Assembly: GCA_032718475.1 (NCBI GenBank)
Contig: JAUCBJ010000012.1
Coordinates: 1 to 64,000, forward strand
DNA: 64,000 nt
From: Nemertoderma westbladi
Taxonomy: Eukaryota > Xenacoelomorpha > Nemertodermatida > Nemertodermatidae
Reading direction: 5' to 3'
A model generated the notes under the pieces. It was not told where the DNA came from. It did no database searches and saw only the letters and a list, made by a program, of their open reading frames with translations. This document shows, in pieces, positions 1-12,100 of the stretch. Position 1 is the stretch's first letter, and each line of letters begins with the position of its first letter. Both the position numbers and the translations under genes were made by a program.

Positions 1-26
1 ACTCCTTCCGCGTATCCCTTACTAAA
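1..26 (-). repeat. Short duplicate of a Pol segment at the window edge
   Basis: The minus-strand sequence at 1-26 repeats the segment at about 370-395 (encoding SKGYAEGV) with two base differences, and follows in frame directly after RT residues EYWMTIQAF. In other BEL/Pao RTs the chain after EYxMT continues into the rest of the palm, not back to this linker, so pol appears to jump back about 370 bp. Only the first 26 bases are visible, so the extent of the duplication is unknown. Confidence 0.6.
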
Positions 27-3000
27 GGCCTGGATGGTCATCCAGTACTCCACCGGTTTCTGGTTGAGGTCTCCTTCGGGCCACCACAGAAATCGTAGAC
101 TATCTCGATCCCTATCTAGCACCTTGACTTGTAAGAACATGCCTTCTATATCGGAGGCGAAAGCAATCGAATATTGTCTCAATCTTAAAAGAATTCCCAA
201 CAAAGATTGAAGTAAGTTGGGTCCGGGTAACAATTCAGAGTTAAGGGATTGACCCATGTAAAGAGCGGAGCCATCAAACACTACTCTCACTTCATGTGGT
301 TTACCGGGTTTAGGAACGTAATGGTGAGTTAAGTAATACGTTCTTTCAGTCACAGGTGTTTCTTCCGGTACTCCTTCCGCATATCCCTTACTAATAAATT
401 TCTCCAGCTGTGTTTGATACATTGCTTTAGCTGAAGAATTAGCCGTAAGGCGTCGATGGAGTTGCGCGATTCTTTTTTCCGCCAAGGGTCTGTTATTGAT
501 GAACTTCGGTTCTCTCTTGCGGAAAGGTAGACCGACTTCATACCTACCTTGATCTTTGAGGAAACGTGTAGTTGTCTCTTGGATCTGCTTGGCCCTTTCC
601 TCTTCCACCGACAAGGCTTTATCGTAGGAATTGGGCTCTACCGCCTCTTGCGTAAAGAATCTTACGGCATGTTCATCTCGAGTCTTGGCGTTACAACGCT
701 CAATGACGTCATTTAACTCGTCGTTATAAGCTTCTCGTTCAGTTGGATAAAGAAGTTGACATAAGTTCACTTGGTTTTGCCAAGCCTCGTTTTCCTTAAG
801 GAGATCGATGATATTCTCCTCATCAAAAAGCTGGTGAATGTCGTCGTTATCTGAGGAGTATGGGGTTCCCTCAGTTAAATCGTCTCCCTCACTAGTATTA
901 TCTTCCCATTCACTCACCTGGTAGACGCGCTCTTGCGGTAGTCTTTCTCTGAGTGTTCTACGGGAAGGGCCAGTAAAGTACCAACCTACTCTAGTTCTTA
1001 CCGCATAGGTCTGTAGTGGCTGCGGTTGAGCAGGCCGTTTCTCCAATGTCTCCAGCGCCTCATGCGCGTTTTGGCCGATGAGTATTTGCACTCCAGGATA
1101 ATCAGTCTGGAATCGAGGTATCTTAAGATGTTGGATGCTCTCATCCTCGTCCCAATTATAAAGGTCTGCTTGAGTAGTAGCGAAGTTCTTTATAGCCACC
1201 ATTTTCACCGACCTTATGCTATGTTCTCCTAGTTCGTCTTGTGGGGTGGACAACGCGCCTATATAATAATCAGCTGTTACTGTAGATTTCCAAACTTGCA
1301 TAATGCCGGACATGTTTAGCTTAGTTCGGAACTTGGGTTGTCCAACGAAGATGTCTTCGGCTAGTTCTTTATCAATGAATGTTCCTGTGCTGCCGGAGTC
1401 CAGGAGGGCGTTCACTATATAGCTCTTCTGAGGTCCATGGACCCGTAACTGGACTACAGGAAATTCTCGGATTCCTACATTGGAAGTTGGTGCTTTCCAC
1501 GATGGTTGTTGCTCAGAAGTAGTTAGAGTGAAGTCGTTGTCTGTATCCTTTTCATATGTGAGTGCTCGATACACTGCGGTATTTATCATGTAACAGGATT
1601 CGTTTTCGTCGGAGAACTCGTCTGTATAGAATCCTTCCATCTCAGATTGATCAGTGTCGTTCACATCACTGAATTGGACATGTAGCTCGGAATCACTTAC
1701 CTGATTCGGACTATTTCGCTCGAATTCAGCGTGCAACAAGATATGATGTTTCGCACCACACTTTGCACACCTTATGTCAGAGAAACAGGTACGCCGTTGG
1801 TGTCCTTGTCTGAGGCAATTATAACATAACCGCTTATCCCACATGACTTCGCGTCTCTCCGTTAATGACTTCTTCAGGAATTCATTACACATATTCAAAC
1901 GGTGGGTCCCGTCACACAGCGCACATTTCGGTTTGATGTTACTTACCTTATTTTGAGTCACATTGTGTACACTTGCCTTTTCTTCGGGCTTTCTCACCGG
2001 AATTCTCTTGGGAGACGTGGGAGGAGTTTTTCTTACCTGTTCTCTCCTGTCATTTGCTCGAGACTTGAATTTACTTACCTGATCTTTAGGCATTTTATTG
2101 ACATAATAAGATCTATCAGTGTCTTTCCCGCTATCTTCTCCTTGAGAAGTCTGGCTTTCGCCGTCGTCTGTATAACACACTGGTGTTACCTTTCTCCTAG
2201 AGACGGGTTTTTCACTTACCTTGTTTTCCGGTGTCTTCTCTCTGGACAGTTTCAGGAGCTGTAATTTCACTTCTCCATCTAGGAATGACATGAGATCAGC
2301 CATGGTAGGGTCTCGTCGTTGTTGTTCCATCATATATAACACTTTCTTATCCCAGCGTGTACCTACTCCACCCTTCGGTAAAGTAGAAGCCACTGCTCTA
2401 ATAACCATAGCATTCTGATACTCCTGAGACTTACCTAGCCAATCTAATTGTCTACAGATCTCCTGAATCTCATCGGAAAACTCGATAATTCCGCTGCTAA
2501 TAAACTTTCGGGGCGCTACCAACTTTGCATACAAATACCCAGCGATGTTATTCCTATTACCATACCTGATGTTTAGTGTATCCCAAACTTGTCTTAATCC
2601 GTCTGGATGTCCAATAAACTTTAACGCCATTAACTTGGGAGATCCTTCCAAGCACTCGATGAGGTATCTAAGTTTTTCTCCATTAGATAGTACAGAGTTC
2701 TGTATGTTATCTTTGTAATATTCATTAAAAGGTAACCATTTCATCTCATCTCCATTGAACTTGACGATCTCTCCCACCTTTACCGCTTGCCGGGCTTCGG
2801 TTCTAGCCATTTGACGCGTAAAACTTTCTTGGGCCATCGTGTTATTTAATATCGAGTTATCGGTATATAAATTTCTCGGATTATGATCAGTTCTATAGGG
2901 AATGTCATTATCAACAAGTCTATAATTACCCTTAATAGGGTTCACTATAGGAGTTTCTACTTCGCTAGCAGTATATATGCGTGTAGGCTCCACACCTTGC

Positions 3001-5119
3001 GCATGAGATACTTCAGACCTAACAGGTTGACACATTGTTACAGGGGGTGGTGGTATACCCCTTTGTGTATTTACTAATTTATCGCGTTCTAGCGCGATAC
3101 TTTGCTGCACTTCTTGCAACTCAAGCCTACTTTCCCTTACTGTGCCCTTGAATTGCTGAACCGTCTCCTGCATCTGCCCGAGCAGGAGATCCATCCCCCG
3201 CCGTCTCTCGTCCACCCATTCGACCGCCGAAGCGGGAGTCGCCAATGTTGTAGCGAGCGGACGAGGGACAACGGGCGACAAATCAGGAATATTTCGCTCG
3301 GGGTCCAGGACCTGAACTGTCTCCTGGGCAGTTCTACGGGGCACAGGTAGCTTAGTGCTATGCAGAGGGAATTTAGAGGTAGTTTCAGGGAGCACAGGTG
3401 TGTCTATCACCGAAGGGGTGATTTCAAGAACAGGCCTAATTATTTCAGGCTCATCTACTATAGTAGGGAGTCTTTCTATTTTAATTATTTGGTCTGTGGG
3501 CTCTGTACTACCTAAGTTGGTGTTATTTAGTTGCCTTCTAACAGCTGGAGGCAAATCAGGCAATTTCTGACGGTGGAATGTTCTTTTACGTCTGCTTAGA
3601 CGAGATCTATTTCCTTTGCCTTCAGTATCGGTGGTATCGCCTTCCTCAGATGATGTATATCCCTGTCTTTTGGGAGTAGATCGATTCATCATCTGCATAT
3701 TACTAGCTGCTAACTGTTTATTTATGCAGTCTTGATTCTCCTGAATGTTTTCCAATTCTAATTGGGTGGTTTCTTCAGCCGCTTTCCGTTCTGCTTCTGC
3801 CACTTTTGCCTCTGCCGCTGCCTCTGCCGCTTTTGCCTCTGCCGCTGCCTCTGCCGCTTTTGCCTCTGCCGCTGCCTCTGCCGCTTTTGCCTTGGCCGCT
3901 GCCTCTGCCGCTTTTGCCTTGGCCGCTGCCGCCTTTCTTTCTGCTTCTGCAGCTACCACTGCTGCTTTCTTTCTGTCTTCTATACGTTTTTTCTTTACTT
4001 GTTCTTCTTGGACTCGTGTGATGCGGAGTTGTTCATCAAATTTAGCCTGATTCGCAGCCCTCATTTCCACATCGATGGCATCCAACACAAGCTTGGTTCC
4101 TTCACTATTAGGGCTAAGTCCCTCTAACCTTCTCCTCAACTCGTCATCACCTAAAAAACGTTGATAGTCTGACAGATAGATGTCAATGGCATCCCTCTTA
4201 TGCGGTTTCTCTGCCGTCGCTTCACTTTCCACTTGGGAAAAAGTAGCGTCTGTTGATTCTCCATGGGTTGAGCGCTCCTCCAGCTGAGCTTTCCACTGAG
4301 CTGTTCCTTGAACCTGGAGACTCACCCTTTGAAACCAAGTCTTTACGGCAACTTGCAACGACGTGTCTTGCCTTCGTTTAGAAGCCTCCTCAAAGGCCGA
4401 TAATATTAGCCTGATTCGTAGAATTCTTTCTCTAACTTGATAAAGCAGTTGTCCCTGCTCTTGAGGTCCTTGTGGTTGTTGAAACAGTTGTCCTTTTACT
4501 CGCTCCATAGAGCTGAAGAATCCCTGTGCGTATCCGGCTGCGGACCTCTTCCACACAGCGGGATCTATGGTTTCTTTGGCTACTCCCATCCGATGTATGT
4601 CTTCCCAGGCAGCTTCTGATAAATCAAACGGGAGTCCGGGTCCGGGGAAGTTCCATTGCGACTCGACAATAGACTTCAGTTCTTCACTCGTGTATCCCGC
4701 ATAATTATCTTTAGTTGATCGTTGACTTCTCGCCCAATCGATCTGGTGTTCTTCCACTGCAATCAATAACCTAGTGAGTACGGCTGCAGGAAGGATGAGA
4801 AGGGGATCCGAATAAACCGCATCCATCATCTTTGCTCCGCGTTCTGGTGTCAGTTCTACAGTATCCTCACTACTGGAGCTGTTGGGCCGTTGAGAAGTAA
4901 GTTCTTGGCTCGCGGGTTGTTGCTGTTCTGCTGCTTCTTGGTCCCGCTTGACCTGAGCTCGAGTGCCTATGATAGACCTACGATGTTGGACCAGCCTAGG
5001 TTCTGTTATTACTACAGGAGGGATGACCTTCCTCACTAGACGGTTCTACGCCTCTATCTGAGTCGCAGATAGTTACATCTAATAAACTGTCTGACAGGTT
5101 CTGCTTAGTATCAGACATG
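1..5119 (-). CDS. Gag-Pol polyprotein of BEL/Pao copy A (partial, N-terminal frameshift)
   Basis: Structural and enzymatic polyprotein of an LTR retrotransposon. The start is the ATG at 5117-5119 (MSDTKQNLSDS, shared with copies B and C). About 26 nt are missing near 5040 relative to copy B, which shifts the frame; below that I found no stop in the parts translated as far as position 1. In order: an Ala/Lys/Glu-rich coiled-coil-like tract (about 3775-3960), a DUF1759-like segment (about 2450-2760), zinc knuckles (about 1735-1925), an aspartic protease with LLDSGS at about 1385-1407 and a later ILIGQN motif, a linker with the BEL-typical YEVGLPFRKREPKF (about 490-545), then the RT start with VRVVFDGSA (about 270-295) and FASDIEGMFLQV (about 130-165). 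The RT catalytic YxDD motif is beyond the edge. Confidence 0.88.
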
Positions 5120-7361
5120 TTTATGTGTACAGTTGAATGTCTACTGCTGTATTACAGTCTGAGCAAGTCTAGTAACTCAGTATTAACTGCTAGCCTAGTA
5201 ATTAATTACCGGTACTGCTACTCAGTGTAGCGTGATATATATAATATATTAGAATACCGGTATGCTTATAGTATATATAACTATTATTACAGACTAGGTT
5301 TATCACAGAATACCGGTATAATTTTAGCACAAATATATATAAATATATAATAGGCCTATCGGGAATACCGGTATACAGCTTACAGTTTTGTAGTATATAT
5401 AATTATAATTCTGGACTAGAATTAATTATAAAGTACCGGTATAGTTTCAGCCTAAATTTATAGAAATAAAGATAATAGGCCTATCGTAAATACCGGTATA
5501 TCAATTATTTTAAATAATTGAATTTCTGAATTTTAGGGTTACTTGGTTACTTTACTTACTTTATTACCGCTATTTGAGCAGTAGTCCAACTGATATTGAG
5601 ACCTAATGGTTGTATGGTAGGCCTACTATTTATAAATCGTTAGATTTGATTTATAATATATATATACCCGTTTTAATGGGTTTTGTCAGTATTTGAAATA
5701 AATGTTATTATTTCTGGGGGGTAATCACTACACAAAGCGGTACGCTTTCAGTGAAGTGTTACTTATAAGACACTAAAACAAATAATGCTAATTTACCTAA
5801 GTTACTTAATACTACAAATTACGTACAATTCGGGTGAGATTACAATCTCTAAATAAACACAAAAATTTACAAAAAACACAAAATACGAATTTTCAGGGTA
5901 ATTTTACAAGAAGTCTACAAACCAGCCTAACAAAGGGTTAGAAATCTGGTTATTACAACGGACAGGGTACTACGGTATTTGAAAATAATAAGTAGTAGTA
6001 AAATACACTGCGTTGTCCAGATAGGAAAATACCACCGCCTGACGACCTATAGCTGTATCGATATAGGTACTACGTTATGTATCACGGAGTGTTCCTACCT
6101 AGAAGTTAATAGAGCTAATCGAACGTGCCTATCAACCACTTTACAACACAAATATAATGCCTACACTAATTACTTTCGGAAAGCACTGTACACTAAACCC
6201 TAAATTAGGTACGAGTACTTGTACAACATATAATCAGTAGTTAAATATACTTGAACAGCTAAAAGAACCACGGCATCTGCTGGAGTGACCGGTGCACAAA
6301 ATCACCAGTCTTTACCTATGCCAAGCAGCCCGTGTAGTACCGGGGTTAATTTAACTATAGCGGTATGTATAACAAACACAATTATTGTAGGAACAAACTT
6401 GGGGAATGAATGTTGCGAATAATCGCATAAACTCTGAATAATAAATATTACGCTACGCGTACAAACCACTCAAACAAAATGCAGACCAAACACTGACAGA
6501 CTACTATCAAGCCTAAATAAACTACAGGACATGCAGACTCCGAAATGATTAGGTAGTATGCGTTCTAACCCAGTAGTACGACTTATTCTTTAGTTGGGGG
6601 TTTACCTTACAGCATTGGCTGCCCCTACTTCCTAACCGTTCTTTATCGGACAGAGGCTCTACACACACTGCAATCCGTTCAGACCTAATAACAACCAGAC
6701 AACTATCCAGCCTACAAATTATCTAAATAAATATAATACGCTACCTGTACAGACTACACAAACAAAGTACAGACTAAACGATGGCAGACTACTCTCAAGC
6801 CTAAATAAACTACAGGACATGCAGACTCCGAAATGATTAGGTAGTATGCGTTCTAACCCAGTAGTACGACTTATTCTTTAGTTGGGGGTTTACCTTACAG
6901 CTTTGGCTGCCCCTACTTCCTAACCGTTCTTTATCGGACAGATGATCTACACACACTGCAATCCGTTCAGACTTAACAGCAATCAGACAACAGCTCAGCC
7001 TACAAATTGTCTGTACAATCTGATCAGGCTTACACGCCTTCTGTTCAATACTGGCCTACAAACAAATAAAACTTGACAGAAATAAGTAAAAATCTCAATA
7101 AAAAACCAGGGCTGCAGTCCCTGATTAATTATTAAGGCCTACCGGTATATAATTATCAAAATCGAATAATACTGCTGTACCTATACTGCTGTAGGTACCG
7201 GTCCGGGTGGTTAAGTAGTCAGGCCTACTGGGTACCGGTTGCCGGTACTTCAGCTTTATTGCCTACTGCAATACAGAAGCAATATCCGTTATTGTTCTTA
7301 CCAGAACAATATTAAACTGTATTTAATGCCTACACTGCAATACAGACTAAATATCCGTTAT
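5120..7361 (-). other. Non-coding 5' leader of BEL/Pao copy A
   Basis: Lies between the LTR and the gag start, with no convincing ORF. It contains a tandem duplication of period about 287 bp (units near 6501 and 6788, each including a GCATACTACCTAATCATTTC-like core on the minus strand) and five TACCGGTA-type palindromes near 5254, 5314, 5366, 5433 and 5491. Copies B and C share the arrangement. No primer-binding site beginning TGG follows the LTR end, so the priming tRNA is not evident. Confidence 0.75.
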
Positions 7362-8542
7362 TGTTCGCGCTTTCAGACCTTTGGCAGTTTAACCCGCCAA
7401 ATTAGGATGTCTTCTAGATAATAATTCGCTTTTAGCCTATGACAAGTATTTGATTCACTACACTAGTCGAAACCAATCTGTGCGCGATCATTCACCCGCT
7501 GGATATACCCGGGAGATTGGGTTCGACGGCTTAATCGTATTGCTATGTAAGCCTAATGTATTATTCGACTGACAGTATTATATAATCTCTGACAATATTA
7601 TTCACCTTTGGGGAATATTAACAGTTCCTTTAGGACGTGGCGCTCTATCTATAAACAGAGTTATGACTTAAACTACTCACAACGATATGGCTTAGTTACA
7701 ATTCACATATATGGCGCATTCTTTAGGAAATGCTTCGTTATCAGTCTCACTCATACACAATGCTGCACAATACTGCACACTGATCTGCCGATCTTCACTG
7801 ATTTTAGTCACATATAAAAGGAACACGGACCGAATCATGTAGGGTCTATCAAATAACATTAGATTCACTTCAAACCACTTTAACATAAGTCACAATCGTT
7901 ATATGTAACCTTTCTCTCTTACCTTCGGTATATCAAGAATATTGGGTTTTCGGGGTTATTTATCGTTATTCCAAATATAATAATTCATCAACCATATTAT
8001 GAAGAACTGACAGTAAATAGCAGTATAACAATATAAAAGTATGCACAGGTTGTTTGATTAGGTATGGTATGGTATGTTATGTTTAGTTATGTTATGTTAT
8101 GATAACGGATATATGTCCTTATAATTAAGCCTACTAGTGTAAGACTAAAAACTGAAAACACGGAGGTGCCAAAAGCCGGTTCTTAGGCTCTGGGCAAAAA
8201 CATAACACTGAACTGATAAGAATAACCTTATTTACAAAGGCTTCCACCCACCACAGAGAAAGAGCATACAGATAGGAAAATTCAGTTCAGTAGATCTGTG
8301 ATAGGTCGAAATCAAAATCAACTCAAATCCTATTGGCAGATACAGAAATCAGGGCTGTGGGGCAACTTTCCCAAGCTGGTTGGACAATCAAACGTAGCCC
8401 AGATCCCTTCGCACAGCAAATCAGCCAATCAGCCGGTAGCTTGCGCTATTCGAGTTATAGATCCCTTTTTAGAGTATTCCAGCGCCTGGGGGGAACTTGT
8501 TAGCAAGGCAAACGAATCAGTTATCCCACAAAACCTTTTACA
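7362..8542 (-). repeat. 5' LTR of BEL/Pao copy A (about 1181 bp)
   Basis: Begins on the minus strand with TGTAAAAGG at 8542 and ends GCGCGAACA at 7362, giving TG...CA ends and nearly the length of the copy B LTR (1180 bp). The U5-proximal half (7362-8180) aligns well with copies B and C, including the AGGAACTGTTAATATT stretch. The U3 half (8180-8542) is much diverged but returns to a matching terminus. It carries a short TATGT/TTATG microsatellite near 8062-8100. Confidence 0.8.
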
Positions 8543-8610
8543 ATACTATATGTATAAATAATCATGGAATATGACATTGATAACTCACGATTGGTTATAT
8601 TTTATCGCAG
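8543..8610. other. Short intron remnant between copy A and the DLGAP exon
   Basis: Only about 68 bp separate the retrotransposon LTR from the exon. It ends in a pyrimidine-containing stretch and the acceptor TTTATCGCAG at 8601-8610. Confidence 0.6.
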
Positions 8611-8774
8611 GTTCGGGGAAAGTTCGTTCAGCTGTAGGGAAGACTAATCTCCTGCTCACCCAGAAGATAAAACAGTTTCGGGAGCTGTGCAGTCAGAATA
8701 TGGAAGTGGGAGAGTCTGGTCGTAGACCTTCACCAGACGACCTGGAGGGGTTCTGGGATATGGTACTGATACAG
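8611..8774 (+). CDS. DLGAP: DLGAP/GKAP-family protein, internal exon (antepenultimate or earlier)
   Basis: Encodes part of the conserved C-terminal GKAP domain of disks-large-associated proteins, scaffold proteins that link membrane-associated guanylate kinases to other cortical or postsynaptic partners (HURP/DLGAP5 members act on spindle microtubules). Visible hallmarks are KVRSAVGKTNLLLTQKIKQF, RELCSQN and PSPDDLEGFWDMVLIQ, which match the family's RSAVG...FRELC...DLxGFWDM pattern. The exon is flanked by acceptor CGCAG and donor ACAG|GTAAGT, starts one base into a codon and ends at a codon boundary, in phase with the exon at 9019. Upstream exons are not in the window; BEL copy A occupies the expected intron. 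Whether this is a DLGAP1-4 or DLGAP5 orthologue cannot be decided from this part. Confidence 0.88.
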
Positions 8775-9018
8775 GTAAGTTAACAACCAACATAATATAT
8801 GTGTCAATTAAGTACATCACGTACTAGTACTACATATACTTTTGGTTCTATTTTGTGGTCCTGACATGCTCCAAAGATAGGTCGGCATTTAGTGGTAACA
8901 TCCACCGAGGATTGACATTTCATTTAGTGACGGTAGTAGTATCCACTGAGTGGGCTGTGTAACAAGCCCTATTTCATGACCTGATTAATCGTTTGTTGCC
9001 AATTTTCATTGTTTTCAG

Positions 9019-9108
9019 ATTCTGGATGTCGATTTGCTCTTTGCGAATTTGGAAGCGATGAAATCATCCCAATGGGCTCCACCCGCTTCTCCAGTCCCGC
9101 CACGAAGG
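9019..9108 (+). CDS. DLGAP: DLGAP/GKAP-family protein, penultimate coding exon
   Basis: Thirty codons in phase 0, between acceptor GTTTTCAG (9011-9018) and a donor at 9109 (AGG|GTTAGA). The product begins ILDVDLLFANLEAMKSSQW and ends in a proline-rich PPASPVPPRR, corresponding to the family's stretch after FWDM (an amphipathic helix, then a proline-rich segment). It joins the exon at 13525 in the same phase across an intron of 4416 bp. Confidence 0.82.
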
Positions 9109-12100
9109 GTTAGAATATTTAAATAGTACAATATATCAGTCGTGTTGTGTCAGTTGTAGATTCCAATCAATTCATGGGAGAAGCGACCTGTTATTTTATT
9201 TCATTACATGGGCGAAGCGAGCTGTTATTGTATTTCATTACAGGGCGAGACGAGCTGTTATTGTATTTCATTACATGGGCGAGACGACTTGTTATTGTAT
9301 TTCATTACAGGGCGAGACGAGCTGTTATTGAATTTCATTACATGGGCGAGACGACCTGTTATTGTATTTCATTACAGGGCGAGACGAGCTGTTATTGTAT
9401 TTCATTACATGGGCGAGACGACCTGTTATTGTTTTTCATTACAGGGCGAGACGAGTTGTTATTGTATTTCATTACATGGGCGAAGCAAGCTGTTATTGTA
9501 TTTCATTACAGGGCGAGACGAGCTGTTATTGTATTTCATTACAGGGCGAGACGAGCTGTTATTGTATTTCAATACCGGGTAGAAGCGAGCTGTTATTGTA
9601 TTTCAATACAGGGCGAAGCGAGCTGTTATTGTATTTCATTACATGGGCGAGACGAGCTGTTATTGTATTTCATTACAGGGCGAAGCGAGCTGTTTTTGTA
9701 TTTCATGACATGGGCGAGACGACCAGTTATTGTATTTCATTACATGGGCGTAGCGAGCTGTTATTGTATTTCATTACATGGCGAGACGCGCTGCTAATGT
9801 ATTTCATTACATGGGCGAGACGACCTGTTATTGTATTTCATTACATGGGCGTAGCGAGCTGTTATTGTATTTCATTACATGGGCGAGACGAGCTGTTATT
9901 GTATTTCATTACAGAGCGAAGCGAGCTGTTTTTGTATTTCATTACATGGGCGAGACGTCCAGTTATTGTATTTCATTACATGGGTGTAGCGAGCTGTTAT
10001 TGTATTTCATTACATGGCGAGACGAGCTGCTAATGTATTTCATTACATGGGCGAGACGAGCTGTTATTGTATTTCATTACATTGGCGAAGCGAGCTGTTA
10101 TTGTATTTCATTACAGGGCGAACCGAGCTGTTATTGTATTTCAATACCGGGTAGAAGCGAGCTGTTATTGTATTTCAATACAGGGCGAAGCGAGCTGTTA
10201 TTGTATTTCATTACATGGGTGAGACGACCTGTTATTGTATTTCATTACATGGGCGAGACGAGTTGTTATTGTATTTCATTACAGGGCGAAGCGAGCTGTT
10301 ATTGTATTTCATTACATGGGCGAAGCGAGCTGTTATTGTATTTCAATACAGGGCGAAGCGAGCTGTTATTGTATTTCATTACATGGCGAGACGAGCTGTT
10401 ATTGTATTTCATTACAGGTCGAAGCGAGCTGTTATTTTATTTCATTACATGGGCGAGACGAGCTGTTATTGTATTTCATTACAGGGCGAAGCGAGCTGTT
10501 TTTGTATTTCATGACATGGGCGAGACGACCAGTTATTGTATTTCATTACATGGGCGTAGCGAGCTGTTATTGTATTTCATTACATGGCGAGACGCGCTGC
10601 TAATGTATTTCATTACATGGGCGAGACGACCTGTTATTGTATTTCATTACATGGGCGTAGCGAGCTGTTATTGTATTTCATTACATGGGCGAGACGAGCT
10701 GTTATTGTATTTCATTACAGAGCGAAGCGAGCTGTTTTTGTATTTCATTACATGGGCGAGACGTCCAGTTATTGTATTTCATTACATGGGTGTAGCGAGC
10801 TGTTATTGTATTTCATTACATGGCGAGACGAGCTGCTAATGTATTTCATTACATGGGCGAGACGAGCTGTTATTGTATTTCATTACATTGGCGAAGCGAG
10901 CTGTTATTGTATTTCATTACAGGGCGAACCGAGCTGTTATTGTATTTCATTACATGGGCGAGACGAGCTGTTATTGTATTTCATTACAGGGCGAAGCGAG
11001 CTGTTTTTGTATTTCATTACATGGGCGAGACGACCAGTTATTGTATTTCATTACATGGGCGTAGCGAGCTGTTATTGTATTTCATTACATGGGAGAGACG
11101 AGCTCTTATTGTATTTCATTACATTGGCGAAGCGTGCTGTTATTGTATTTAAATACAGGGCGAAGCGAGCTGTTATTGTATTTCATTACAGGGCGAAGCG
11201 AGCTGTTATTGTATTTCATTACAGGGCGAAGCGAGCTGTTATTGTATTTAAATACAGGGCGAAGCGAGCTGTTATTGTATTTCATTACAGGGCGAAGCGA
11301 GGTGTTATTGTATTTCATTACAGGGCGAAGCGAGCTTTTATTGTATTTCATTACAGTGCGAGACGAGCTGTTATTGTATTTCATTACAGGGGCAAAGCGA
11401 GCTGTTATTATATTTCATTACAGGTCGAAGCGAGCTGTTTTTGTATTTCATTACATGGGCGAGACGACCAGTTATTGTATTTCATTACATGGGCGTAGCG
11501 AGCTGTTATTGTATTTCATTACATGGCGAGACGAGCTGTTAATCTATTTCATTACATGGGCGAGACGAGCTGTTATTGTATTTCATTACAGGGCGAAGCG
11601 AGCTGTTATTGTATTTCATTACAGTGCGAGAGGAGCTGTTATTGTATTTCATTACAGGGGCGAAGCGAGCTTTTATTATATTTCATTACAGGTCGAAACG
11701 AGCTGTTATTGTATTTGATTACATGGCGAGACGAGCTGTTCATGTATTTCATTACATTGGCGAAGCGAGCTGTTATTGTATTTCTTTACAGGGCGAAGCG
11801 AGCTGTTATTGTATTTCATTACAGGTCGAAGCGAGCTGTTAATGTATTTCATTACAGGTCGAAGCGAGCTGTTATTTTATTTCATTACAAGGGCGAAGCG
11901 AGCTGTTATTGTATTTCATTACAAGGGCGAAGCGAGCTGTTATTGTATTTCATTACATGGCGAGACGAGCTGTTAATCTATTTCATTACATGGGCGAGAC
12001 GAGCTGTTATTGTATTTCATTACAGGGCGAAGCGAGCTGTTATTGTATTTCATTACAGTGCGAGACGAGCTGTTATTGTATTTCATTACAGGGGCAAAGC

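Larger units (their letters stand above)
1..8542 (-). mobile_element. BEL/Pao LTR retrotransposon copy A, 5' part
   Basis: Read on the minus strand this is an LTR (7362-8542), a 2.2 kb non-coding leader (5120-7361), then gag and pol running off the left edge in RT. Family assignment rests on the gag region with a DUF1759-like segment and three zinc knuckles, a DUF1758-type aspartic protease and a BEL/Pao RT start. The right end fits the LTR start of copies B and C (TGTAAA then GCTTTTG-like sequence), although the U3 half is clearly diverged from them. It sits immediately upstream of a DLGAP exon, so it probably occupies an intron of that gene in the opposite orientation. The other LTR and the target duplication lie outside the window. 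Confidence 0.9.

Noticed and set aside
1026-4619. Plus-strand ORFs over copy A gag-pol
   Set aside because: Antisense shadows of the minus-strand gag-pol; the Ala-tract shadows read as Ala/Ser, Leu/Pro or Cys/Arg repeats.
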